Assembly: GCA_002343445.1 (NCBI GenBank)
Contig: DDSP01000034.1
Location: 56,021 to 120,020, forward strand
Direction of reading: 5' to 3'
Length of the DNA stretch: 64,000 bases
Source of the DNA: Chthonomonas sp. UBA2387
GTDB lineage: Bacteria > Armatimonadota > Fimbriimonadia > Fimbriimonadales > Fimbriimonadaceae
In this document: positions 26,168-34,146 of the stretch, in pieces
Layout: each line of letters starts with the position of its first letter
Position numbering within the stretch: the first letter of the stretch is position 1
The notes under the pieces: model-generated
What the model was told of the DNA's origin: nothing
Database searches by the model: none
The model's input: only the letters and a program-made list of their open reading frames with translations
Position numbers and translations under genes: made by a program

Positions 26168-27687
26168 ACCTGCTCGTCCTTCCGGTGTTGGTGCCCATGG
26201 TCGCTGCTGCGTCCTCGCTGCTGCTCTGGAAGTCGGTTTCCGCGCAACGACTGGTGGCCCTCCTGGGTGCGCTCGGTCTGGCGCTGGTCAACGGGATGAT
26301 CTTCGCCCGAACCCAGACCGGCGAAATCCTCGTCCTGGGGTTTGGGAACTGGCCGGCGCCCTTCGGGATCGCGTTTGTTGCGGACCGCTTGGCGGGCATC
26401 ATGCTCCTCGCCACGGGGGTCATCGCGGTCGCCGTGCAGATCTACTCGTTCTCGGGGATTGATTCCGACCGCGAGTCGTTCGGCTTCTATCCGCTGACGC
26501 TCATCTTGCTGATGGGCGTGAGTGGAGCCTTCCTGACGGGCGACATCTTCAACCTGTACGTCTGGTTCGAGGTGCTGCTCATCGCCTCGTTCGTGCTCAT
26601 GTCTCTGGGTGGCGAGAGGCTGCAGCTGCAGGGAGCGGTCAAGTACGTGACGCTGAACCTGGTCTCCTCGGCCCTGTTCCTCACGGCCCTTGGGTTGCTC
26701 AACGGCTCTCTGGGCACGCTCAACATGGCCCACCTGTCCGAGCGTGTCGCGGAGGCAGGCGACCCGGGGTTCACGACGGCCCTCGCCGTCCTGTTCTTGG
26801 TGGCGTTCTCGATCAAGTCGGCGCTGTTCCCGTTGTATGGCTGGCTCCCAGCGTCCTACCACACGCCTCCGGCGGCGGTCTCGGCCTTGTTCGCGGGGCT
26901 GTTGACCAAGGTCGGCGTCTACGCGCTCATCCGTACCTTCACACTGATCTTCACCCAAGACCCGGGGTTCACGCACCAACTCGTCCTGCTGCCGCTCGCG
27001 GCCATGACGATCCTGGCGGGCGGGATGGGCTTCTGGGTTCAGCACGACATGCGTCGCGCGTTTGCGTTCGCGATCGTGGCGAGCGTCGGCGTTGCGTTGG
27101 TCGGGCTTGCCATGACGGGGATCCCAGGCTCCGAGGCGGCTCGGACGCTTGCGCTCGCAGGGGCGCTCGCCTACGTCTTCCAAACGATGCTCGTCAAGAC
27201 GCAGCTGTTTCTCATGGCGGGCATCGTGCGCCGCGCCATGGGCTCCTGCGACCTACGGACCATCGGCGGTCTGGCCGCAACGGCGCCTTGGCTGGCCGCG
27301 ATGGCGATGATCGGCTTGCTGGCCTTTGCGGGCGTGCCCCCGCTCTCGGGGTTTGCGCCCAAGGTGGCGGTTCTGCGGGCTTCCCTCGACCTTCAACAAG
27401 GCTGGGTGGCGGCCTGCATCCTGGCAGGCAGCGTCCTGGCGCTTGCCGGGGTCGCGCGCATCTGGTCGGAAGCGTTCTGGAAGAAGCCGCTGCACCGCCC
27501 CGACGAGTCCGAGCAGGACCAGCCCGCCAATGCCCTCGCGCGAATCGTGCCGGTGACGGGCTTGGCCCTCTGCATCGTCGCACTGGGCTTGGGTGCGGGA
27601 ACGGTGTTCGATGCCGCCGAGGCTGCGGCGCGGCAGTTGCTCGACCCCTCGGCCTACATCCGCGCCGTGTTGGGAGGTGGCCCCTAG
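26164..27687 (+). CDS. mrpD: Mrp Na+/H+ antiporter subunit D
   Basis: 507-residue antiporter-like subunit (NuoM/NuoN family). Key blocks: FNLYVWFEVLLIASFVLM with the conserved Glu, IKSALFPLYGWLPASYHTPP with the conserved Lys, and the later GVPPLSGFAPKVAVLRA. About 14 hydrophobic spans. Start overlaps the mrpC stop (ATGA). It forms the second proton-translocating module of the complex next to MrpA. Confidence 0.95.
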   Translation: MNLLVLPVLVPMVAAASSLLLWKSVSAQRLVALLGALGLALVNGMIFARTQTGEILVLGFGNWPAPFGIAFVADRLAGIMLLATGVIAVAVQIYSFSGIDSDRESFGFYPLTLILLMGVSGAFLTGDIFNLYVWFEVLLIASFVLMSLGGERLQLQGAVKYVTLNLVSSALFLTALGLLNGSLGTLNMAHLSERVAEAGDPGFTTALAVLFLVAFSIKSALFPLYGWLPASYHTPPAAVSALFAGLLTKVGVYALIRTFTLIFTQDPGFTHQLVLLPLAAMTILAGGMGFWVQHDMRRAFAFAIVASVGVALVGLAMTGIPGSEAARTLALAGALAYVFQTMLVKTQLFLMAGIVRRAMGSCDLRTIGGLAATAPWLAAMAMIGLLAFAGVPPLSGFAPKVAVLRASLDLQQGWVAACILAGSVLALAGVARIWSEAFWKKPLHRPDESEQDQPANALARIVPVTGLALCIVALGLGAGTVFDAAEAAARQLLDPSAYIRAVLGGGP

Positions 27688-28167
27688 ATGCTCCTTTGGA
27701 ACCTGGTTCTGATGCTCGTCTGGTGTGCGCTGTTCGGGGACTTTGCCGTCAAGAACCTGGTCGGTGGGTTCCTGATCGGCTATTTGATGTTGATGTTGCT
27801 TTCGTCGCGGGGCGTCGTCGGTTCGCCCAGATACCTCCGCCGGGTGCGGCGCATCTTGAGCTTCCTCTGGTTCTTTCTCAAGGAACTGGTCGTGGCCAAC
27901 GTGCGGGTCGCGCGCGAGGTGGTGACGCCCGGCATCAACTCCAAACCGGCGATCGTCGCCGTGCCCTTGGGCGACCTCTCCGACGTGGAGATCACTCTGC
28001 TCGCCAGCCTGGTGACTCTGACACCAGGCACGATGAGCATGGACGTTTCGACGAACCGCCAGACGCTCTACCTCCACGTCATGGATTTGGATGGTGGCGA
28101 TGCCGCACGTTTGCGCAAGGCGATCCACGACGGCTTCGAGGTCCGCGTGGTGGAGGTGCTCCGATGA
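27688..28167 (+). CDS. mrpE: Mrp Na+/H+ antiporter subunit E
   Basis: 159-residue subunit with two N-terminal spans and a cytoplasmic domain. Family markers: FFLKELVVANVRVAREV and LLASLVTLTPGTMSMDVS. It starts directly after the mrpD stop with no gap, and its end overlaps mrpF (ATGA). Confidence 0.94.
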   Translation: MLLWNLVLMLVWCALFGDFAVKNLVGGFLIGYLMLMLLSSRGVVGSPRYLRRVRRILSFLWFFLKELVVANVRVAREVVTPGINSKPAIVAVPLGDLSDVEITLLASLVTLTPGTMSMDVSTNRQTLYLHVMDLDGGDAARLRKAIHDGFEVRVVEVLR

Positions 28168-28445
28168 CGCCCGCCGAGTGGGTCGCCAAAGGCTCATGGG
28201 TTGCGCTGACCCTGCTGGCATTGGCGATCGTCGTGGCTGCATACCGCCTCATCCGAGGTCCGAGTCTGCCCGACCGGGTGGCCGCTGGCGACCTGATCGG
28301 CATGTTGGCGGCAGGCATGATCGGCGTTGCGTGCATCGCCGCTGGCGACAGCGTGTTTCTCGATGTTGGCATCGTTCTAGCGCTCATCTCGTTCCTCGCC
28401 ACCGTGGCCATCGCACGTTACATCGAGAGAGGTGCGGGTCGGTGA
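28164..28445 (+). CDS. mrpF: Mrp Na+/H+ antiporter subunit F
   Basis: 93-residue three-span subunit. The motif RLIRGPSLPDRVAAGDL is diagnostic of MrpF/PhaF, followed by DSVFLDVGIVLALISFLATVA. Overlaps both neighbours by 4 bp (ATGA with mrpE, GTGA with mrpG). Confidence 0.93.
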   Translation: MTPAEWVAKGSWVALTLLALAIVVAAYRLIRGPSLPDRVAAGDLIGMLAAGMIGVACIAAGDSVFLDVGIVLALISFLATVAIARYIERGAGR

Positions 28446-28819
28446 AGGAAGCCCTGACCGTCGTCTTGCTCATGGTGGGCTCGGTGTTCGCCCTGATCGC
28501 GGCCATCGGAGTCGTCAAGATGCCGGACGTGTACATGCGGATGCAGTCCGCCACCAAAGCCACCACCCTCGGGATCGGCTGCGTGATGCTGGCCACGGCC
28601 GTCCACTTCCAAGACACCGCGGTTTGGACCCGTGCGCTGCTGGTCGTGCTGTTCATCTTCATGACTTCGCCGGTCGGCGCGCACATGCTTTCGCGGGCCG
28701 CTTATCTGACCAAGGTGCCGCTGTGGCAGGGGACGATCCTCGACGAGTTGGAGGGACGCTACGACACCGAAGACCACGAACTCGACGCCTCGCCTGAGTC
28801 CAATACGGGGGGCGCCTGA
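28442..28819 (+). CDS. mrpG: Mrp Na+/H+ antiporter subunit G
   Basis: 125-residue last subunit of the complex, start GTG 28442 overlapping the mrpF stop. Three spans and the family pattern KMPDVYMRMQSATKATTLG and FIFMTSPVGAHMLSRAAY. A longer acidic tail (DTEDHELDASPES) than usual follows the last span. With mrpA-F this completes the seven-subunit antiporter that exports Na+ in exchange for H+ and supports pH and salt homeostasis. Confidence 0.93.
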   Translation: MKEALTVVLLMVGSVFALIAAIGVVKMPDVYMRMQSATKATTLGIGCVMLATAVHFQDTAVWTRALLVVLFIFMTSPVGAHMLSRAAYLTKVPLWQGTILDELEGRYDTEDHELDASPESNTGGA

Positions 28820-28820
28820 C

Positions 28821-29900
28821 ATGCGCGCCGCTGTGCTCGAAGCCCCCGGCCGATTGGTCGTGCGCGAGATTCCCGAATGGCCGTTGGAAGCCTACGGCGA
28901 TTCGGACATGGTGCTCGTCGAAGTCGGCGCGTGCGGGCTCTGCGGCTCGGACTTCCGCTACTTCGCGGGCGAGAACCCTTGGGCGCAACACACGCTGGGG
29001 CGTCATGTCCCCAATCCGCCCAACATCGTCTTGGGCCACGAGTTCGCCGGCACCGTTGTGAAGGTTCTCTCGGAGCGCAACGCCCACTTGCTCGGCAAAC
29101 GCGTGGCCCCGGTGTGCTCGAAGGTGTGCGGCGCGTGCGTCGAATGTCGCGCCGGTCGCGCCCACTTATGCCCCCAGACGGTCCATCTCGGCCACGGTCA
29201 GGGCTGGGGGAGTCAAGCGTTCTTTCCGGGCGCGTATGCGCCGTCGGTGCCGTGCTGGGGCGCGAGTTGCTACGAGCTTTCCGATCGCCTGCCAATGACC
29301 GAAGCCGCGATGATGGACATCCTGGCCGTGTGCGTTCATGTGGCCCGGGTCGGCCATGTGCGGATCGGGGGCACCACGCTCTCCATCGGGGCGGGCCCAG
29401 CGGGCAACGGATGCGCGCAGGCTGCGCTGGCCATGGGCGCGGCGCGAGCCGCCGTTTACGAACGGAATGCCACGGCGCTTGAGGTGGCGCGTGCGCAGGG
29501 ACTGGACACGGTAGACGCTCGCGGCTCAGGCGCGGATGCCCTGCGACAGGGGTTCCCGAACGGATTCGATACGGTGTTCGACACGGTCGGCATACCCGAG
29601 ACGCTGGAACTGGGGTTGAGCCTGCTCGCCAAAGCCGGAACTCTGGTCAATCTTGCCGTTCACGCGGGCCAGACGCTGAATCTGGACCTGATGCGTCTGG
29701 GCTCGGAAAGGCGGCTAACGACTTCGTGCAACTTTGAAACCGCCGACTATGCCACGGCGCTCGCATGGCTCGAATCGGGCCAGTTCCAGGTTCGCGAGTG
29801 GTTGACTCCAGTCGCCTTGGACGATCTTCCCGGCATCTTCGAAGCAGTGGCACGCGATCCGGAGGGCAAGGCCGCGTTCAAGTGGGTCGTGCGGCCTTAG
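28821..29900 (+). CDS. Zinc-dependent medium-chain alcohol dehydrogenase
   Basis: 359-residue MDR-family dehydrogenase. Catalytic zinc ligands are visible: CGLCGSD and the GHEF block; the structural zinc lobe is complete (CGACVECRAGRAHLC, C-x2-C-x2-C-x7-C). The nucleotide-binding region reads LSIGAGPAGNGCAQAAL, a G-x-G-x2-G-like turn, so NAD(P) is expected. Closest known types are sorbitol/threonine/butanediol dehydrogenases, but the substrate cannot be set. ATG lies 1 bp after the mrpG stop, so it is probably co-transcribed with the antiporter although functionally separate. Confidence 0.85.
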   Translation: MRAAVLEAPGRLVVREIPEWPLEAYGDSDMVLVEVGACGLCGSDFRYFAGENPWAQHTLGRHVPNPPNIVLGHEFAGTVVKVLSERNAHLLGKRVAPVCSKVCGACVECRAGRAHLCPQTVHLGHGQGWGSQAFFPGAYAPSVPCWGASCYELSDRLPMTEAAMMDILAVCVHVARVGHVRIGGTTLSIGAGPAGNGCAQAALAMGAARAAVYERNATALEVARAQGLDTVDARGSGADALRQGFPNGFDTVFDTVGIPETLELGLSLLAKAGTLVNLAVHAGQTLNLDLMRLGSERRLTTSCNFETADYATALAWLESGQFQVREWLTPVALDDLPGIFEAVARDPEGKAAFKWVVRP

Positions 29901-29939
29901 GATCGGCCCAAAGTCGATTCCTCGCACACGACCGTCCCG

Positions 29940-30608
29940 TCAGACGGTGGGGTCGTCGCTGTAGAACGAACAGCCGCTGGTCGGTTCCTTGGGTGCGTAG
30001 GCCGCATCGAAGGGCGTTTCTTCGGTCCCGGTCATCTTCGCCAGCGTGGCGTTCAGCTCGCTCAGCATCGTCTGCGAGTAGCCCGGCCACATGCGCACGA
30101 TGTTTCCGTCCGGTCCGATGACCAGCAGATACACCGAACGGTCGGCCTTGTACTCCTTGACCACCTTGATCTCGGGGTCGAGGAGCACGGGATAGGGCGT
30201 CTCCATCTTGGCGAGCCACGCCTTCGCAACGTCGGCGTCGCCGTTGATGACTCCGGCGAAGCGCACCTTGTCGCCGTATTTGGCGGCCATGCGTTGGTAG
30301 AGCGGCTCGACGTCGTTGCTGCACGGGCAGCCGTCTTTGATGAAGTAGAGGACGAGGGGCTTATCGCCGGTCAGCGAAGCCAGCGAGTGGCTCGCGCCGT
30401 TGGCGTCCGTCGCCTCGAAGAGGGGAGCGGGCTGGCCGGCGGCCTTTTCGGCGTCTTGCCACATCTCCTTGGTCACGGGGTGCTTGGGCTTCGCGGCTTC
30501 CACCGGGTTCGCGGCTCTTGGCTCGGGGGGCGGGGCTTCGGCGCAACCCACCAAGCCAACGCAAACCACGCCGAGAGCGGCGGCGAAGCCGACAAGAGTC
30601 CGGTTCAT
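29940..30608 (-). CDS. Redoxin-domain (AhpC/TSA-like) lipoprotein
   Basis: 222-residue exported protein. A lipoprotein signal ends in the lipobox LVGC (about residue 22), then a Pro-rich linker. The thioredoxin-like fold has the redox motif KDGCPCS (CPC rather than CxxC), the cis-Pro region TPYPVLLDPE and PDGNIVRMWPGYS. Related peroxiredoxin-like proteins are predicted thiol-disulfide oxidoreductases at the cell surface. The start was chosen at ATG 30608, where the signal peptide begins; TACACT is 9 nt upstream. Confidence 0.78.
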   Translation of the reverse strand: MNRTLVGFAAALGVVCVGLVGCAEAPPPEPRAANPVEAAKPKHPVTKEMWQDAEKAAGQPAPLFEATDANGASHSLASLTGDKPLVLYFIKDGCPCSNDVEPLYQRMAAKYGDKVRFAGVINGDADVAKAWLAKMETPYPVLLDPEIKVVKEYKADRSVYLLVIGPDGNIVRMWPGYSQTMLSELNATLAKMTGTEETPFDAAYAPKEPTSGCSFYSDDPTV

Positions 30609-30673
30609 CGGGTTGGAAGTGTACCGATTGCGTCCTCGGGGTCCCGTGACCCAAGGGGTCGGTACGTCTCCGC

Positions 30674-30679
30674 TACAAT
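30674..30679 (+). promoter_or_regulatory. -10 element of the DUF3298 gene
   Basis: TACAAT, 7 nt upstream of ATG 30687. The divergent lipoprotein has its own TACACT at 30618-30623 (minus strand), so two leaderless-type promoters lie back to back. Confidence 0.55.
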
Positions 30680-30686
30680 GGGGGTC

Positions 30687-31415
30687 ATGCGCCGATTCGT
30701 GTTGGTGTTCGGCGTCGCGTTCGCGCTCGGTTGCGGCGTTTGGGCTCAGTCTGTGGGCACGCGTTGGGAGCGTTTGAACTCGACGGAAGGCAAGTTCTGG
30801 TCTGCCAAAGCCTCGTTTGCCCAGTTTGCGTCCACTCAAGGGGTGGCCGGCACGGCCAATATCGAACTCGAGTTCGCGGTCAGCCGCGAGTTTGAAGCGT
30901 TCGTCGGCCGCGCCTTCTTGGCCCGCAAGGCCGATCCGTCGTTCTTCACAACGCCCTGGACTCTGGACGTCAAGACCACCGTCTCCATCGCCAACCAGCA
31001 GTTGATCAGCGCTTACGTTGAGACCAGCCTCTTCGAGGGGGGTGCGCACCCCAATCTCACCTACACGTGCATCAACGTCGGCATGAAGAATGGCCAGCCC
31101 GCCCGCTTGCGCCTCACGGACGTCCTTCGACCTGGCCAAGACTCCCGGAAGGCGCTCGATGCCTTGCTCATGAACAAGCTGCGCGAGCGCAAGGCATCGC
31201 AAGTGGTGGACGGCGACATCGAGTCACTTCCGGACGAGTTGCTGGAGAACTTCATCGTCACCCCGTCGGCCATGACGTTCCTCTTCGCCCCGTACGCCGT
31301 GGGGAGCTACGCCGAAGGCTCGTTCTTGGTCAAGATTCCATTCGAGGAACTCGCGGCGATTCTCGACCCGAATGGCCCCTTGAAGCCGGTACTGGCGACG
31401 CCATCCGGCGGCTAG
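30687..31415 (+). CDS. Exported DUF3298 (RsiV-like) domain protein
   Basis: 242 residues with a signal peptide (RRFVLVFGVAFALGCGVWA). The body resembles the DUF3298/DUF4163 extracytoplasmic domain of RsiV and related lysozyme-sensing anti-sigma factors: VETSLFEGGAHPNLTYTC and PYAVGSYAEGSFLVKIPF, which is the family's closing block. There is no transmembrane anti-sigma part, so it is a free secreted or periplasmic version. Start ATG 30687 fits the adjacent TACAAT box; ATG 30678 lies in the box itself. The last 4 bp overlap the convergent GT4 gene. Confidence 0.75.
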   Translation: MRRFVLVFGVAFALGCGVWAQSVGTRWERLNSTEGKFWSAKASFAQFASTQGVAGTANIELEFAVSREFEAFVGRAFLARKADPSFFTTPWTLDVKTTVSIANQQLISAYVETSLFEGGAHPNLTYTCINVGMKNGQPARLRLTDVLRPGQDSRKALDALLMNKLRERKASQVVDGDIESLPDELLENFIVTPSAMTFLFAPYAVGSYAEGSFLVKIPFEELAAILDPNGPLKPVLATPSGG

Positions 31416-32635
31416 GCCAGCATCCGCTCGTAGAGTTCGAGCAGACGACCCACGTGGCGTTCGGGCGTCGGCGGGTCGGACCAGTAGCGATCGTAAGCCA
31501 GCCGGCTGCGGGCCGAGACCGTGGCGTCGTCGGCGTATTCGGCCAACGCTGTCGCCAGCGCATCGGCATCGCCGGAAGGGAAGACCGACCCAGTGACGCC
31601 GCTTTCGACGTACTCGCGCGCCGCGCATGTGTCGGCCACCACGACGGGTAGCCCTTGGCCCAGCGCCTCGAACACGACGAGCGGTGAGTTCTCGTACCAG
31701 CGAGACGGCAAGACCAGCGCCCGCGCCGCCGCCAGCCTTTCTTTGACCTCGGCGGGGGCCAGCCAGCCCGTGACCTCGCATTCCGGGTACTCGCGGCGCA
31801 AGCGATCGGCCAGCGGCCCGTCGCCGATGAACAACGCCGGGGCCTTTGCCCGCCGAGCGGCCTCGGCGAACAGCAAGGGGTCCTTCTCTTCCACCAATCG
31901 GCCGACGTACGCGAGCATCGCGCCACGCTCCGCCGGAACTCGAGCCTCCTTGGCCACCTCGATCGGGTTGGGGATGCGCGTCACGTGCGCCCCGGTGGCG
32001 AACGTGGGTTGAAGCACGCGCTCGCTAAGGTCCGAAATCGTGACGATCCACCTAAGCCGTTGCGGCAGTCGAGCCACTCGCGCCAAGTACGTCCCTCGAG
32101 CGATCAAGCGCGCCTTGCTCACGTAGGTCTTCTGCGTGCAGTTGCGCGTGAGACACCGAAAGCCCAGGCCGGGCACCTCGCAGATGGCCCTGCGCCGGAA
32201 GTCGTATTGAACCTGCGAGGGGCAACTCAACCCATAGTCGTGGCACGTCATCGAGGTGGGGAAACCCAGATCGAGCGCCGTCCCCACCGCAGCCGACGAA
32301 AGCACGGCCAGGAAACTGTGCGCGTGGACGACTGTCGAGCGCGGATCCAGCGACCCAAGCACCTCGCGGACTGCGGCTTCAGAAGGTTGGCTGCGCACGG
32401 TGTTGGCCAGGGCCTTCTCTTTGGGCATCCAATCGAAGGGGTTCTGCTCGAACACGGTGCGGACCGTCACGCCCGAATCGGCGAAGGTTTCCGCGGCAGG
32501 GCCGCAGCCCGCGAGGTACGTCACGTTCACCCCGCGACGAGCGAGCCCGAGGGCCGATGCGATGGCCACTTTCTCGGCACCGCCTACGATGTCGCCATAG
32601 TCGCACAGGATGACGGCATTGCGGAGGGCAGCCAT
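31412..32635 (-). CDS. GT4 family glycosyltransferase
   Basis: 407-residue GT-B glycosyltransferase. N-terminal Rossmann part begins with CDYGDIVGGAEKVAIASALGL; the C-terminal donor site has AYVGRLVEEKDPLLFAEAA and the E-x7-E region YENSPLVVFEALGQGLPVVV. A cysteine-rich insertion (CEVPGLGFRCLTRNC) is seen in several exopolysaccharide GT4 enzymes. It follows the small membrane protein by 7 nt on the same strand and lies opposite a WecA-type initiating enzyme, so surface-glycan assembly is the likely pathway. Confidence 0.87.
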   Translation of the reverse strand: MAALRNAVILCDYGDIVGGAEKVAIASALGLARRGVNVTYLAGCGPAAETFADSGVTVRTVFEQNPFDWMPKEKALANTVRSQPSEAAVREVLGSLDPRSTVVHAHSFLAVLSSAAVGTALDLGFPTSMTCHDYGLSCPSQVQYDFRRRAICEVPGLGFRCLTRNCTQKTYVSKARLIARGTYLARVARLPQRLRWIVTISDLSERVLQPTFATGAHVTRIPNPIEVAKEARVPAERGAMLAYVGRLVEEKDPLLFAEAARRAKAPALFIGDGPLADRLRREYPECEVTGWLAPAEVKERLAAARALVLPSRWYENSPLVVFEALGQGLPVVVADTCAAREYVESGVTGSVFPSGDADALATALAEYADDATVSARSRLAYDRYWSDPPTPERHVGRLLELYERMLA

Positions 32636-32642
32636 GGACGCG

Positions 32643-32981
32643 CTACTCGGCTCGTTTGTTCGGCCGCTGGGAGACGTGTTCTCGCGAGGCCATGTAGAGC
32701 TTCACGCCCCTTGTGGCGATCGTGGCGCCGATGCCCGCCATCAGAACCAGCGCCATGACTTTGACCAGAACTCCCAGAAAGTTCCGTCCGGCCACATTGA
32801 GGTCCACGGCCTCGCCATCCTTGAGGCCGAGCGTTTGCGCGGGGGTTTGAGTCAGCACGCCGTAGGCCCACTGGAACGTCATCCAAAGCAATGCGACGCC
32901 CAGAACGAAGGTTGCGACGCCAAGAATCGAACCCATCCATTCGGGGCGGTTCCCATTCGGCTGGTTCGGGGCGTCTGCCAT
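32643..32981 (-). CDS. Two-span membrane protein of unknown function
   Basis: 112 residues from ATG 32981, with two hydrophobic spans (ILGVATFVLGVALLWMTFQW; LVKVMALVLMAGIGATIA) and a charged C-terminus. No family recognised. A longer frame upstream crosses the intergenic inverted repeat and is not used. First gene before the GT4, probably co-transcribed. Confidence 0.6.
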   Translation of the reverse strand: MADAPNQPNGNRPEWMGSILGVATFVLGVALLWMTFQWAYGVLTQTPAQTLGLKDGEAVDLNVAGRNFLGVLVKVMALVLMAGIGATIATRGVKLYMASREHVSQRPNKRAE

Positions 32982-33000
32982 AGATGGAACTCGACCACAG

Positions 33001-33032
33001 GATACCGCGCCGACCGGAGCCGGTCCGGTATC
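33001..33032. promoter_or_regulatory. Nested inverted repeat between divergent genes
   Basis: GATACCG (33001-33007) pairs with CGGTATC (33026-33032), and inside it GACCGG (33012-33017) pairs with CCGGTC (33020-33025), with only a 4-nt bulge. It lies between the small membrane protein gene and the WecA-type gene, and TATCTT/TATCCT -10-like hexamers overlap its two ends, so it may be a shared operator. Confidence 0.4.
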
Positions 33033-33048
33033 TTGAGGTGGCGCTCCC

Positions 33049-34095
33049 ATGTTGGAAGGTTTTCGCGCACCGTTGTTGGCGATGGCTTTGGCTGGTGTGG
33101 TCAGTTGGTTTCTGACCCCGCTGGTGCGTCGTTTCGCCATCGTGAAGGGTGCGGTGGACGACCCGACCCGCGACGACCGCCGCGTGCACCAAGAGCCCAC
33201 ACCGCGTTGGGGAGGTTTGGCCATTTACGGGGGCATTCTGGTCAGTCTGTTGGCGCTCATGCCCTTCGCCTACGAGCACAACCCGTTCCCCATCTACCTG
33301 ATCGGGCTTCTGGCTGTGGGCGCGTGTATCGTGGTTTTGGGGGCGTACGACGACCTGTACCAGTTCAGCGCCGTGAAGCAGGCCGGCCTGATTCTGATTC
33401 TGGCGGTGGCCATCCAGTTCATCCACGGCACCTCGGGGCGGGTTCAAATCGAAGGCATCGGCTGGGCGGGGAAGTGGCTCGACTTCGGCATCTGGGCCGT
33501 GCCGATCACCGCGATCTACATCTTTGTGGTGACCAAGACCATGGACACCATAGACGGCATCGACGGTCTGACCGCAGGCATCGCGGCGATCGCGGGCGCG
33601 ACGCTTTCGGTCATGGCGACTCAAGAGGTGCTCCAGCAACTGGAGATGAACCGGATGAGCGCGACGCCCGTGAAGCCCTCGCTGCTGATTGGCGAGCAGC
33701 CTCGCGTGGCGCTGATCGCGGCGGCCATCGCCGGTTCGGCCATCGGGTTCTTGAGGCACAATTTCAACCCGGCCAAGATCTTCATGGGCACGGGCGGCGC
33801 GCAGTTGTTGGGGTTCCTGTTGGCCAGCATCAGCATTGTCGGGGCGATGAAGACGGCGGCGGCGGTGGCGATCTTCGTCCCGATGTTCGCCTTTGGCGTC
33901 CAGATCTTCGACGCATTCTTCGTGGTGGCCAAACGCATCCGCGCGGGCAAACCGATCACCCAGGCCGACAAGCGCCACCTGCATCACACGTTGCTTCGGA
34001 AGGGCTTGACGCAACGGCAGACGGTGGCGGTGCTTTATCTGGCGGCGCTGGTCCTATGCGGCTTGCTGATCTGGGTGGTTCGCGCCTTTGGATGA
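33049..34095 (+). CDS. Polyprenyl-phosphate N-acetylhexosamine-1-phosphate transferase (WecA/TagO-like)
   Basis: 348-residue polytopic enzyme of the WecA/MraY superfamily that starts a surface polymer by moving a sugar-1-phosphate from a UDP-sugar to undecaprenyl phosphate. Motifs: RRVHQEPTPRWGGLAIYGG, LGAYDDLYQFSA (Asp pair), KTMDTIDGIDGLTAGI and ADKRHLHHTLLRKG (the basic loop distinguishing WecA/TagO from MraY). About ten spans. It faces a GT4 gene across a shared intergenic region and could cooperate with the exporter at 2110-3716. Confidence 0.92.
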   Translation: MLEGFRAPLLAMALAGVVSWFLTPLVRRFAIVKGAVDDPTRDDRRVHQEPTPRWGGLAIYGGILVSLLALMPFAYEHNPFPIYLIGLLAVGACIVVLGAYDDLYQFSAVKQAGLILILAVAIQFIHGTSGRVQIEGIGWAGKWLDFGIWAVPITAIYIFVVTKTMDTIDGIDGLTAGIAAIAGATLSVMATQEVLQQLEMNRMSATPVKPSLLIGEQPRVALIAAAIAGSAIGFLRHNFNPAKIFMGTGGAQLLGFLLASISIVGAMKTAAAVAIFVPMFAFGVQIFDAFFVVAKRIRAGKPITQADKRHLHHTLLRKGLTQRQTVAVLYLAALVLCGLLIWVVRAFG

Positions 34096-34097
34096 GG

Positions 34098-34146
34098 CAT
34101 TATCCTTGCAGATTGTCTACACTGTGGATAAAATACAAGGATAATG
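34098..34146. promoter_or_regulatory. 11-bp perfect inverted repeat framing the promoter of the DUF4143 gene
   Basis: CATTATCCTTG (34098-34108) and CAAGGATAATG (34136-34146) are perfect inverted copies with a 27-bp spacer; the right arm ends exactly in the ATG start codon and the left arm begins 2 bp after the stop of the WecA-type gene. The spacer contains a promoter-like pair TTGCAG (34106-34111) and TAAAAT (34129-34134) with a 17-bp gap. A regulator bound to the repeat would cover promoter and start codon. Confidence 0.65.
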
